A DNA stretch of 56,881 nt from Succinivibrio dextrinosolvens DSM 3072 (GCF_900167015.1 NZ_FUXX01000013.1:1-56881), one strand, 5' to 3'. Shown: positions 27,502 through 36,736, numbered from the stretch's first letter. Notes: a model not told the origin generated them from the sequence alone. Numbers and translations: made by a program.

Positions 27502-30500
27502 TTAGGCAAAGCTGTCGATTAACATTGGAATTGCATACTTGATGAGCTTTCCAGTGCCAAGATTTTCCACTGCCTGAGAACGCTTATCCGAAAGAACTTC
27601 TGCCATGCAGTCGAGGAAGTCGTCGTAGTCTTTTGCACCTTTTGCACTATTTCGGGCTTTTTCTGCAATATCGTCAATGTCCTGTGCAATTACTCCCTTG
27701 AACTGCTCGAAGAATCCATCAAAGATATCTTTTGCACTGCGGTTCACAGACTCAAGCTCACGGGTTATCATCTCACGGTAAGCCTGATTTTCAGCCTCCT
27801 TTGCAGGATCTACTTCTGTTCCTGGTTCAGGAATTTTCTTTAAAAGAGCTTCAATGTTAGTTCTGCGGTCAACGCACTGCTGATACTGATCAAACATGAC
27901 CTTGAGATCATCATGTCCATCAAGATGCGACTTTATCGTTTCATCAACCTCAGTGTCTGATTTTTTCTTATCGAAAAGATCAAGAATGTACTGTCTGTAT
28001 TCTGGACCATTGACCTCCTTCTTGGCAGTAGTACAGAATCTGTTGATCAGTTTAAGTCTGGTCTTTTCATCTCTAGTATTGTCAGCACCAATGTTATACA
28101 CAAGGATTGATACTGGATCCTGATTCCTTATTTTCACATTTGCGGCTGCAATTCGCATTGCATTGTAGGTATCCTTCAGGGCTTTGTTAAGCTCCTCAAT
28201 AGCGTTGTTCAGTGCTATCTGACACTTACTGAAGTTATAGATTGGCGCAGGCATTTCCACACCTAGCTTCAGAACTTCCTGCAGTGCAACAAGAATTCTG
28301 GCACCGGCATCCTTTCTGCTGCCCTTTGATAGCACTGCACTTAACACAGCCTTCATGCGATCCTTTACCAGAGGCGAGTTAGGATCATTCTTATCTACAT
28401 GTTCATTTAGTCTGGCCTTACTGGTATCAGAGAGCAGCGCTGTTAGAGATTCAATAAAAGCAGAGCTGTCTGAGTACATGGCAGCTGCCATCATTTTGGT
28501 AATATGCAACTGCTGATCTGGAGTAAGCTGCGTACAGTTACCAAAATCAATGATTGTAAGCTGATCAGGAGAGGTCATGATATTTCCAGCATGCAGGTCT
28601 CCATGGTAGAAGCCCTTGCCAAAAATACCTTCACTAACCCAGTTTTTGGTGAAGGACATCAGATTCTGCTGCTGTTTCAGAAGGAACTGATACTGCTCAG
28701 AAAGCTTATTATATTTATCCAGCGAAACCTTGTAGTCCCGATGCAGGAATTTATCGGTTACCTCTCCACTGTATTTATATATTTCCAGATCCTCAACACC
28801 GTTAAACTCGTGGGTAAATGGCTTCAAATGCTGCTTAACGATTTCATTGGCATCACGTATACATTTATCAAGAGTTACACCAGGGGCAAGATCAAGCACC
28901 ATCACATCAGTGGTAGGACGGACCAGAGGACTTAGAGTCATGCTCTTAACCTTGGTGGAATTGTTACTGTAGATCTGACCTGACTCTACGTTGTTTGCCT
29001 CCACGGTAAGATCAAGCTCTTCAAGAATGGTCTTAAGATCACCTGCAAAGGTAACATCCATTCCAGGAACCTTCTTCGCAGCCTCAGTGAAGATCTTCTT
29101 TTCTCGCTCAGCTCGATTCTGAACGTCTGGTCTTAGGAACTTAACCACCTTTTCCACACCTTCAGGGTGATCTTTGGTAAAGAATTTACACAGTACAGCC
29201 TGGCCGACTGAAGCTGCACCTAAGGACCTGACTACGCTGATCTTTGAGATTTCTCCATTTGAGGAATTCACAATCTCAAGAAGATGAGCCTGAATGATAC
29301 GATCTGGTATAGGAGCCAGATTACACTTCATATCCGCAAAGGCTGTCTTAAGCTCGTCAGTCAGTGCATCAGGAGGAAGTCTCTGCAGAATCTTCTGCAT
29401 GATAGGACCTGCACCCTTGAACATTGCGCCAAGTATCTGTGCTGGAGATGAATCAGAATTGGAGTAGCGGACCATGGAAGCAAGCATATTTCGTCTGTCA
29501 ATGGCACTCATATCCTTGAAATAGGTCTTCATAACCTCTCCAATGAACTGCCCCAGAGCGGTCTTGTTAAAGGAGCTGTTGCCTTCATCCTGCAGCTGTT
29601 TTAAGGTTACGTTCTTGTTGGTAGGATCAAGAGGAGCTTTCTCTTCGCCTTCAGGCTTTAGAGCTTCATTGAACCTTTCCGCAATATCATTGCCAATAAT
29701 CTGAGCCTGATTGTCAATCTCCTGGTTAAGTGAAATTTCTGCATTACCTATGACCTCCCACAGTTCATCGTCAGGATTCTTGAGAAGTTCTTCCAGTTTA
29801 TTCCTCAGCATTATCTGCTGTAACCCCATCTTATAGGAGCCTGGCTGTGCCAGCATAAATGGCTCCTTAATCTCCACTTTCTCATCGCCATAGGCATTCT
29901 CTGCCATTTCAACATAGTGGTTTGGCTTGAATTCATGCAGATAACCTTTATTATCCATGGCAACGATAATCTCTTTTACCAGCTGCAGTGGAAGCAGTTT
30001 ATTTTTTATAATCTCTTTTAAGTTTTCATCATTTGGAGTATCAACCTTCTTAAACGGCTCCTTTAGAGTAAATTCCTCCTTTTTAAGGTCAGCAGTTATT
30101 AGGCTGAATAGTTTATTTGCCTCAGCATTATCTATTTTTTTGCTGCCTGACAGCTCTGACACAAGACTCAAAATGAGATCTAATGGCAGCATCCTGTTAT
30201 TAAAGATGTGATTAACAAGATCAACATAGTTCTTTTGGGTTACAGGATCCTGAATATTAAGCTGCTGCATCAGAGGTGAGTCGAATACCTGATCAATAAT
30301 TTCCTGAACATCAGGAAGTCTTTCTCCTCCTAAAGGAGGCTCATTAACCCCTTCCAACTGATCAAGCAGCAGATGTCCACGGAGATCTCCAAGTGCGGAT
30401 CCTAGCGCTTTTCTTACATTCTCAGGAAGAGTATTGATGGCATCTGGATCTGATACAAGTCTGTTGAAGGTTTCGATATGATCAAGGATAGTGTTCACAA

Positions 30501-33414
30501 TTCTGGTGCCGGGTTTGGCATTAGGATTGTCTATTATCGAGTCATACTTGCTGCCGTCATAATTTAAGATCAGATCAGCAAAGAAATTATGAACCTTCTC
30601 ATCTTCAAGCTTTTTCTCAAATTTCTGCTGTTTCTCAATTGCAGGTTTTTCATTAGAAGCTGCTCTACTGTAGGTACTGGTACGTTTATAGTATTCATTA
30701 GCTTCATAAGAAATATTTTTATATAATTGACTCTGCTTGTCCAGACCTTCTTTCTTCAGGTATAAAGGCTCAAGACCATCTCTGCTTTGAGGAGAAATCT
30801 TCAGCATTAAATCTGCTATTCTTTTTATTGCAAGCTCAAATTGAGCTTTAAGCTCAGGAACAACATTACCTTCCTCATTGGATAGAAGTCCCCTGTAGAG
30901 CTTTAATCTGTCCTCCTGAGACATAGAAAGCAGATAATCGGTACCAACCTTGTTTTCCGTTCTGAATATACCGGGAATGTTTCCCCTCATAAACAGGAAA
31001 ACTGCATAGGAGAAGGTATTCTTCATATTACTTTCATATTCAGCCTCTGTTGGCTTACAGAGAATCAATCTGTCAAACATCAGGAGGTTATTAGAGATGA
31101 TCTCCTTTAGATTTTCAGCTGTAATTGTAGATTCGCCTTTTGCTATGTCCTTTTGCATTACCTCTTCGATCTTGTCGGTAAACTCATGAGCCTGAAGAGC
31201 ATAGCTTAATGACTTCATATGCTTAAATATATACTTACATCTTTTGAACTCCTTAAGCTCTTCCGGAGTAAGGTTTGCTGTATCCTTATTCGGATCAAAG
31301 CCATTTTGAACCTTGTCTAAAACCAGCTTTAATTCCTCGACACTATTAATTTTCTCAACTCTTTTCGGCTCAACTTGATTACATAAGAAATAAGAAAATT
31401 TCTGTGCAAACGAGCCAAGATTTGACAGCTTCTCTTTTGCAGAAGAAATCTCCTTCGTTACACTTTCACCATATTCTTTATCTCTGAATCTGAACATGAG
31501 CTCTGCATGATTGGATAGAATCTTTACTCCCTGCATCATTGTCTCCTGTCGTTTATTCTCATCAGGGACAATTTTATCAAGTTCATCTGCAACAACCTGA
31601 AGCTCTGCCACATCCAGTACCTTCTGAGCCTGCTGCTGAGGTATGGTTAGGGGAACCTTGAAATCAGGATTGGTCTTTGCAATTTCTGATAAGAGTGCAT
31701 TAACCGATGGTGACAGAGATTCTAGGCAGGCCTTATCAGCATAAATCAGCTTCAGATTTTCACTGTTCTTTTCAAGAATATCTTTAAGATCATTGATAGA
31801 TGTTTTTCGTTTAGCTGTAAGTTCTGAGAACAGCTGCTTAGAGAAAAGCAGAGTTTTTTTCTGCAGACTGTTATCAAGGCTCTGTTCAATTTCCTTAAAG
31901 TCAGTTTCCATCTTCTGAAGGAAGGTTTTATAAAGAGGATTCTCAGCCTCTTTTTTAAAACCGAAAAAGTTAATCTTAAGGGTTTTGTCAGGCATTTTGA
32001 ATTCATTTCTGATAAGCAGCTCAGTCTTAAGATTGTTGTTCTGACAGTAGTCAATCAGTTTCTTTATCTGACTCATCGCAGGTTCTTTTATTTCATTCAG
32101 AAGACCTCGATTGGCTATCAGATGAGCTAGAACGCGAGCTTCTGAATACATGATCTCGGCTAAGGCAGTACCAAGAGCTTTCTGATCAGTATTTAGGGAA
32201 TAGAGTTTACGGCAGAGGCTGTCAATCTCGTTATAGATGCTTAAATCACGGGCAAGATTATTAGTCTTATCAACCTGATCATGGACGTCTTGAAGAGCTT
32301 CTCTAGTCTTATTCTCCGCGTCCGCAATTTCCTGCCTGTTTATCTCACGCTGCTCTTTTATCTGATTCTGTTTCTCAAGATCAAGATTCTTGACATCAAC
32401 CTTGTTTTCAAGCTGATTCTTGTCTTCCTTATCAAGCTTTGCCAAAAGCTCTGTGGTCATCAGAGAGTTGATTTTATCCTGCTTTTCACCCGGTTGATTC
32501 TGCTCTGCAAATCTAGTCAAAAGCTGTTTTACAGCCTCCTGAGCCTTGTTTTTATCTCCAAGATTTTCTAGAACAGCCAGAGCACAGTTACGCACTGTCT
32601 CTGTAGGCATCATAGTGAAATCTACATTGGCAAACAGAGTCTGAGCTGAGATAAGTTTGATATACAGTGTTCTGGTACGGCTGTTCTCATCAAGCTGAGG
32701 AGCTTCATCAAGTTCTATATCCTCATCCAGAGGTATTTCTGCAGCGTCGATGGTATTCTGGACAGCATCCTTACCATACAGGGAAGGATGGCTTATGATA
32801 TCGTCCTCTAGCTGAGCTCTAAGCTGAGCTGCTGTCAGAGGCAGCTCGAATGTAACCTTATTATTACCTTCCTCAAAGGTTGCAAAAAGCTTGTTATCTG
32901 AGTCCTGTCTTAATTTAACTCTATTACCACCGATGATAAAGGTCTGCTCAAAATCCTCTCGATTAGGGAAGGTCTTAAGACCTGCCTGTAAGTTCTTTAC
33001 TCCTTTTCTAATCTCGTCTGCTTCTCTCTTGTTTTTCATAGACAGGGCTGCATCATCAATATCATGCTCTCCACTGAACACAAAATAGCCGATACCAAAT
33101 GTCAGCACGGTAATCAGTTTTTCAAAGAAAGAGAAATGAGATTTCTTTGGAACCAGCTTCTCTTCTATCTGGGCAGATAGCTTTTCAGGATTCTTCAGGA
33201 TCAGTTCTGCTGTTTTCTTTGGTTCAGCCAGAGACTCCTTGATCATAGGAATTTTTATAATCTCAAAATCATTCCCCCCCTCCTGCTGACCATTCTGATT
33301 TTCAGCAGGTATATTGTTTGGGTTATCATTTATATCGTTCTGATTTAAATTTCCGTTAATCAGAGGATTGTTGATATTCTGACCGAAGTTATTTCCGTTG
33401 ATCTGATGACTCAT
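27502..33414 (-). CDS. Giant (1970-aa) protein with ABC1/UbiB-type kinase domain
   Basis: Residues 1-50 are Asn/Gln-rich. A hydrophobic segment (about 94-114) follows; residues about 120-1300 are charged, helical and unrecognised. The ABC1 (UbiB/ADCK) kinase-like domain spans about 1320-1720. It has a KxGQ-like element (MFKGAGPIMQK then LPPD, about 1333), the Ala-rich loop LGAASVGQ (about 1401), VVKFLRP with the ATP-site Lys (about 1427), ELDLTVEANN, the catalytic loop HGDLHAGNI (about 1605) and IDFGN (about 1622). A further 250 residues of helical C-terminus follow. Ordinary UbiB proteins are about 540 aa and act in ubiquinone synthesis; this one is neither the right size nor in a ubi cluster. 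AGGAG precedes the ATG. It is flanked by an IS and tRNA-Pro repeats, suggesting acquisition by transfer. Confidence 0.8.
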   Translation of the reverse strand: MSHQINGNNFGQNINNPLINGNLNQNDINDNPNNIPAENQNGQQEGGNDFEIIKIPMIKESLAEPKKTAELILKNPEKLSAQIEEKLVPKKSHFSFFEKLITVLTFGIGYFVFSGEHDIDDAALSMKNKREADEIRKGVKNLQAGLKTFPNREDFEQTFIIGGNRVKLRQDSDNKLFATFEEGNNKVTFELPLTAAQLRAQLEDDIISHPSLYGKDAVQNTIDAAEIPLDEDIELDEAPQLDENSRTRTLYIKLISAQTLFANVDFTMMPTETVRNCALAVLENLGDKNKAQEAVKQLLTRFAEQNQPGEKQDKINSLMTTELLAKLDKEDKNQLENKVDVKNLDLEKQNQIKEQREINRQEIADAENKTREALQDVHDQVDKTNNLARDLSIYNEIDSLCRKLYSLNTDQKALGTALAEIMYSEARVLAHLIANRGLLNEIKEPAMSQIKKLIDYCQNNNLKTELLIRNEFKMPDKTLKINFFGFKKEAENPLYKTFLQKMETDFKEIEQSLDNSLQKKTLLFSKQLFSELTAKRKTSINDLKDILEKNSENLKLIYADKACLESLSPSVNALLSEIAKTNPDFKVPLTIPQQQAQKVLDVAELQVVADELDKIVPDENKRQETMMQGVKILSNHAELMFRFRDKEYGESVTKEISSAKEKLSNLGSFAQKFSYFLCNQVEPKRVEKINSVEELKLVLDKVQNGFDPNKDTANLTPEELKEFKRCKYIFKHMKSLSYALQAHEFTDKIEEVMQKDIAKGESTITAENLKEIISNNLLMFDRLILCKPTEAEYESNMKNTFSYAVFLFMRGNIPGIFRTENKVGTDYLLSMSQEDRLKLYRGLLSNEEGNVVPELKAQFELAIKRIADLMLKISPQSRDGLEPLYLKKEGLDKQSQLYKNISYEANEYYKRTSTYSRAASNEKPAIEKQQKFEKKLEDEKVHNFFADLILNYDGSKYDSIIDNPNAKPGTRIVNTILDHIETFNRLVSDPDAINTLPENVRKALGSALGDLRGHLLLDQLEGVNEPPLGGERLPDVQEIIDQVFDSPLMQQLNIQDPVTQKNYVDLVNHIFNNRMLPLDLILSLVSELSGSKKIDNAEANKLFSLITADLKKEEFTLKEPFKKVDTPNDENLKEIIKNKLLPLQLVKEIIVAMDNKGYLHEFKPNHYVEMAENAYGDEKVEIKEPFMLAQPGSYKMGLQQIMLRNKLEELLKNPDDELWEVIGNAEISLNQEIDNQAQIIGNDIAERFNEALKPEGEEKAPLDPTNKNVTLKQLQDEGNSSFNKTALGQFIGEVMKTYFKDMSAIDRRNMLASMVRYSNSDSSPAQILGAMFKGAGPIMQKILQRLPPDALTDELKTAFADMKCNLAPIPDRIIQAHLLEIVNSSNGEISKISVVRSLGAASVGQAVLCKFFTKDHPEGVEKVVKFLRPDVQNRAEREKKIFTEAAKKVPGMDVTFAGDLKTILEELDLTVEANNVESGQIYSNNSTKVKSMTLSPLVRPTTDVMVLDLAPGVTLDKCIRDANEIVKQHLKPFTHEFNGVEDLEIYKYSGEVTDKFLHRDYKVSLDKYNKLSEQYQFLLKQQQNLMSFTKNWVSEGIFGKGFYHGDLHAGNIMTSPDQLTIIDFGNCTQLTPDQQLHITKMMAAAMYSDSSAFIESLTALLSDTSKARLNEHVDKNDPNSPLVKDRMKAVLSAVLSKGSRKDAGARILVALQEVLKLGVEMPAPIYNFSKCQIALNNAIEELNKALKDTYNAMRIAAANVKIRNQDPVSILVYNIGADNTRDEKTRLKLINRFCTTAKKEVNGPEYRQYILDLFDKKKSDTEVDETIKSHLDGHDDLKVMFDQYQQCVDRRTNIEALLKKIPEPGTEVDPAKEAENQAYREMITRELESVNRSAKDIFDGFFEQFKGVIAQDIDDIAEKARNSAKGAKDYDDFLDCMAEVLSDKRSQAVENLGTGKLIKYAIPMLIDSFA

Positions 33415-33642
33415 ACCCTACTTCTCCTAATGAGCTATTTGTGAATACATCCGCTAAAAATCTATATCAAACAGTTATTCTTTATAAGCGGTCTGTATTT
33501 ATTTGATTGCGATTAAATATAGTATGGGGCAAGTTTGTAAAAAAAAATAAGAATAAAATCACATATAAGCAAAAATTGCAACTACAATAAATTATTTTTT
33601 ATTGTACCCCATTAAACTATAAACAAAAAAATATTATTATTT

Positions 33643-33666
33643 TTTCTAACTATATATAGTTAGAAA
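33643..33666. promoter_or_regulatory. Perfect 24-bp palindrome upstream of the giant gene
   Basis: The half-site TTTCTAACTATA is followed exactly by its complement. It lies 229 bp upstream of the giant gene and 147 bp before the second tRNA-Pro promoter. There is no T-run on either side, so an operator is as likely as a terminator. The rest of 33415-33812 is AT-rich with no gene visible. Confidence 0.4.
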
Positions 33667-33812
33667 TCTTTAGAGAAGAAGGTGAGCCGTTCAGAGACAT
33701 TGACAGAATCACCTTATCACGATAAAAACATCATTTAAAGAAAAATACAAACAAAAAAAGAACTTCTTCTGAAAGCTTTATTAGTCAATTTAAATTAAAA
33801 TTAAAAAAAGAG

Positions 33813-33841
33813 TTGACACCTAAAGGGTACATCCCTATAAT
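33813..33841 (+). promoter_or_regulatory. Consensus sigma-70 promoter of the tRNA-Pro pair
   Basis: TTGACA (33813-33818) and TATAAT (33836-33841), 17-bp spacing. From the -10 region onward it is nearly identical to the promoter at 25626. Confidence 0.9.
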
Positions 33842-33851
33842 GTGCCTCAGT

Positions 33852-33928
<77 letters not shown>

Positions 33929-33967
33929 TTTAAAATTCAAATAGAGATTACATCTCATCATAAAAGT

Positions 33968-34044
<77 letters not shown>

Positions 34045-35040
34045 CTCTCAGAAACATCCAATACTAAAAAAACACAAAATAAAGATTTAGCATACATATT
34101 TGTTGTGTCATTTGCTTTGTGTATATCTGACATCAAAAACACTCATCTTTAAACAACAAAAAAAGATCCAAACAGATTTTTGCCAGAAGCCAGAGAGAAA
34201 AAAGACCGGTAGGGGAGAAAGTTTTAAGATAACTGTAATTATCCGTACAAAAAGCTCATCCCTTGGATCAATAAATTATACACAGAAAAGTAATCTAAAA
34301 ATCCTCCAGGATTAACGCAAAACAATATAACCACCCATTACAAGTAAAATACTAAAAAACTCAATCCTAGAGCATTCTCGTGCAAGATCTATAAAACACA
34401 TAAAGATTATTTTATTCTTGGAAGTTATTTATTACTTCATAATTAATAACAATTATGTATTTATTACTTTTAAGAACAGAATAAAGCGATAATACATTAT
34501 TATTTATCTTTAATTACATTTGTAATGTTATTGATTATTTTATATAACAGCAAACTTATCGTCTTTTTTAGACAAAAGCTCCCTTATTTTCATAAAACTG
34601 ATTTATCATCTTAATTCTGTAATTTAATTTCATTTCAATAATTACATTTTTGTAATTCTAATTACATTGATTTAATTTATGAAAATTCCCATTATTGATC
34701 AATAATTATATATTGATATTAAGTTATATATAATAACTCGGTTTATAGATTAAAGATTTTATATTTCAGTATGTTATTAATTATTTACAATATTCATACT
34801 CATAAATATATCTTTCATATATACCGTTTTTCAAATCATATTATCACTTACATTTAGATGTAATTTTTCAACTTTATATAACAACTCTTCCCTATCTTTC
34901 TTCATATTTTTTACAAAATCAGTCTTAGGCTAAAAATACGCTGGTTTATTTATGTAAAGTTAATCTTAAATACAGAGCTAAAAATTCTCTAAAAATATAT
35001 AGTTATTCACATTTTTAATCTTCGATATTAAGGAGAAATA
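34045..35040. other. Long, very AT-rich non-coding interval
   Basis: About 1 kb without a credible gene; a 71-codon frame at 34100-34315 has no ribosome site or recognisable protein. Three inverted repeats of type TTACA-N(2-6)-TGTAA occur at 34514-34525, 34642-34655 and 34848-34863. They may be chance in such AT-rich DNA. Confidence 0.5.
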
Positions 35041-35148
35041 ATGTATACTGATAATGTGAACAGAGAAAAACGAGGATCGTTTTCTATTAGTTTTAAGATC
35101 TTGTTATTTATTACTGAAAAACAGGATCACTTACAGATAATCTCTTGA
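35041..35148 (+). CDS. Candidate 35-aa small protein
   Basis: The ATG is preceded by AAGGAG with a 5-base spacer. The frame encodes 35 residues: a polar start (MYTDNVNREKRGS), a hydrophobic middle (FSISFKILLFI) and a polar end. AATCTCTTGAGATT overlapping the stop, followed by a T8 run, could terminate it. No homologue is recognised. The region also carries two GGATC motifs, so it could instead be an RNA leader. Confidence 0.3.
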   Translation: MYTDNVNREKRGSFSISFKILLFITEKQDHLQIIS

Positions 35149-35165
35149 GATTTGAGTTTTTTTTA
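35135..35165 (+). terminator. Candidate terminator after the small ORF
   Basis: AATCTC-TT-GAGATT, whose stop-proximal stem overlaps the TGA, followed within four bases by a T8 run. Confidence 0.4.
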
Positions 35166-35182
35166 TTTACAGATTTTATATA

Positions 35183-35208
35183 AAAAAAGTTCAGTAAATC
35201 TGAACTGA
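35183..35208 (-). terminator. Minus-strand intrinsic terminator
   Basis: On the minus strand GTTCAG-ATTTA-CTGAAC is followed by TTTTTTTATAT. No minus-strand protein gene lies immediately upstream, so it implies an unannotated minus transcript or a backup stop. Confidence 0.5.
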
Positions 35209-35233
35209 GAATGGTAGAAAACTACTACAGCAA

Positions 35234-35276
35234 AAAAGGATCAGAGGCTACAGTAAAATGTAGCCTCTGATCTTTT
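35234..35276. terminator. Strong bidirectional terminator hairpin
   Basis: GATCAGAGGCTACA (35239-35252) pairs with TGTAGCCTCTGATC (35259-35272). A-rich sequence lies before it and TTTT after; on the minus strand it is followed by CTTTTTTG. The plus-strand GGATCA motif lies in the 5' arm. Confidence 0.8.
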
Positions 35277-35329
35277 ATAAGCATGAATGATCTTCTCTAC
35301 AACAATGCCCTCTCCTTTATTTTTTAATT

Positions 35330-35650
35330 CTCATACAGTGATACTGAAAGAAAGGACCGGATCATTCGTTATAGACTGTTCTGCACAGGATCAATCCCCT
35401 CAGTATCATTTCCAGAGGATCATCTTTCCTATTTTCCAATGATACTTCCCTATTCTCCTGCACATACTGAGGTTTCTTTAATATGGACCTGTAGCCATAT
35501 TCATACATCTTTTTACGTCTATAGATACATATGCAATCAGGAGCATCTGCATATACTTAAACAGGATCAATTGTAAAAGAGGATCAATCACAGATGCATT
35601 TATGCAGGATCAATTAAAGGCAGGATCAAAAAAAATCCCTCAAGGATGGA
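35330..35650 (+). ncRNA. Candidate CsrA/RsmA-sponge RNA (CsrB-like), extent approximate
   Basis: A non-coding stretch with about a dozen GGA motifs on the plus strand. They include CAGGATCA at 35387, 35562, 35605 and 35621, and GAGGATCA near 35415 and 35579. CCGGATCA occurs near 35358 and CAGGAG at 35538; the reverse complement TGATCC is absent. Several sit in predicted hairpin loops: ATATGCA (35529-35535) / TGCATAT (35548-35554) exposes CAGGAG, AGTATCATT (35402) / AATGATACT (35438) exposes GAGGATCA, and TGATACTGA / TCAGTATCA exposes two more. CsrB RNAs carry repeated CAGGA(U/A/C)G in loops. Promoter and 3' end are unresolved. Confidence 0.4.
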
Positions 35651-35664
35651 GCGTCCTCGAGGGA
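35631..35664 (-). terminator. Terminator of zapC
   Basis: On the minus strand CCCTC.AGGA / TCCT.GAGGG forms a stem followed by ATTTTTTTGAT, about 60 bp after the zapC stop. A second small hairpin TCTTAAC-taac-GTTAAGA lies between them (35673-35690). Confidence 0.7.
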
Positions 35665-35718
35665 GAGAATGGTCTTAACTAACGTTAAGAACTACAGCAA
35701 ATTAGGAGAAAAAATTCT

Positions 35719-36282
35719 TTAAGCGTATCTAACACGACGATCATTTGAGCCAGAATAAATATCGCCAATGCACTCTGGACATACTCTGATCATCATTCCA
35801 ATCTGATATCCTCTATTCTGTTCCTTATCTAAGACCAGCTCCTCTGATAGAAGCATCAGTCTTACCATACCGTCAGCATCTATTTCTTCAAGAACCAGGC
35901 AATAACCTGCTGAACCGGCCTTTGAGTAAACTATTACTACATCTCCCCTTGCAAACTCTACAGCAGGACGATCAAGAGCTAAAAAGTATCTGCTGGTTGG
36001 AGCTGCTGGTCTTGTAAACTTCTCGCATGCAACTGCATTAAGTCCAAGATCAAGGGCAAAACTTTCATTCTTTAAAATTTCATATAAACCATCCTGGTAA
36101 TCAGTCAGAAGATTTGCATCATCTATACAGAACTGACTGTTACTCTCAGGGCGGACAAACAAATCTTCAACGTTGTACCTTGTTTTAAACAGGTAGGACT
36201 TACCTTCATCGGTTGTAAGATTGATACTTAACTTTCCGTCATGATAAGTCCATGTACAATCATTCTGAGGGCTAATAACCAT
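35719..36282 (-). CDS. zapC: Cell-division protein ZapC-like
   Basis: 187 aa, divergent but alignable with E. coli ZapC, a cytoplasmic FtsZ-bundling factor at the division ring. Seen are WTYHDGKLSINL near the N-terminus, FKTRYNVEDL, the best-conserved FCIDDANLL (residues 51-59; E. coli FCVDDAALY), and LNAVACEKFTRPAAPTSRYF (E. coli [20 protein letters not shown]). The gene lies next to pyrD, as in E. coli, which supports the call. No signal peptide is present. Its ATG has AAGGA about 12-14 bases upstream. Confidence 0.8.
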   Translation of the reverse strand: MVISPQNDCTWTYHDGKLSINLTTDEGKSYLFKTRYNVEDLFVRPESNSQFCIDDANLLTDYQDGLYEILKNESFALDLGLNAVACEKFTRPAAPTSRYFLALDRPAVEFARGDVVIVYSKAGSAGYCLVLEEIDADGMVRLMLLSEELVLDKEQNRGYQIGMMIRVCPECIGDIYSGSNDRRVRYA

Positions 36283-36672
36283 CTGTTTTTGCTGTCCTTA
36301 TTCAGTTTTCTGAAATTTGTAATTCATTTTCATTTTAGCCTATAAACTGAAGAAAATAAACTAAATGAAAAATAAAAAATGTTTTATTTGTCAATAACTG
36401 ATCTGTCTATCACATTTTCAGTTATTTTTATTTGTAAATGTCAATAGCTTCTAGAGCATTTTTTTCAATGTTTAAATATTACTTAAAAAAAATTATATTA
36501 GTCTTATACAGTCATTATTATTATGAGAGTCTGTATTATTATTTATATGATTATTTGTGAATTAGCTTAAACTTATTTGTAAATTAGATTAAATGCAGAA
36601 TAAAGCAGCAGATAATAATATTTCTATTGGACGTGATTATTAGTTTTAGAAAAAAAGAGAACGTGAAAAACT
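36283..36672. other. AT-rich spacer between zapC and pyrD
   Basis: About 390 bp with no gene or repeat that I can support. It presumably holds the zapC promoter; no close sigma-70 consensus stands out in the A/T-rich sequence. Confidence 0.45.
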
Positions 36673-36710
36673 AAAAAAAGCTTCACTGCCCTCTCAGGTT
36701 GTGAAGCTTT
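36673..36710 (-). terminator. Terminator of pyrD
   Basis: On the minus strand AAAGCTTCAC / GTGAAGCTTT with a 14-nt loop, followed by a T-run. It separates pyrD from zapC transcription. Confidence 0.85.
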
Positions 36711-36736
36711 CAGAGATTAACATCCGATCAGGATCA

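Noticed and set aside
29957-33088. Plus-strand frames inside the giant gene
   Set aside because: Antisense shadows of a single long frame with consistent kinase motifs.
34100-34315. 71-codon frame after the tRNA-Pro pair
   Set aside because: No ribosome site, low-complexity Lys/Ser-rich product, no match to a known protein.
35041-35650. CRISPR array or DnaA-box origin in the GGATC region
   Set aside because: Repeats are short, unevenly spaced and lack unique spacers; no DnaA boxes (TTATCCACA) or AT-rich 13-mers arranged as an origin. SeqA/Dam GATC clustering remains a weaker alternative to the RNA explanation.
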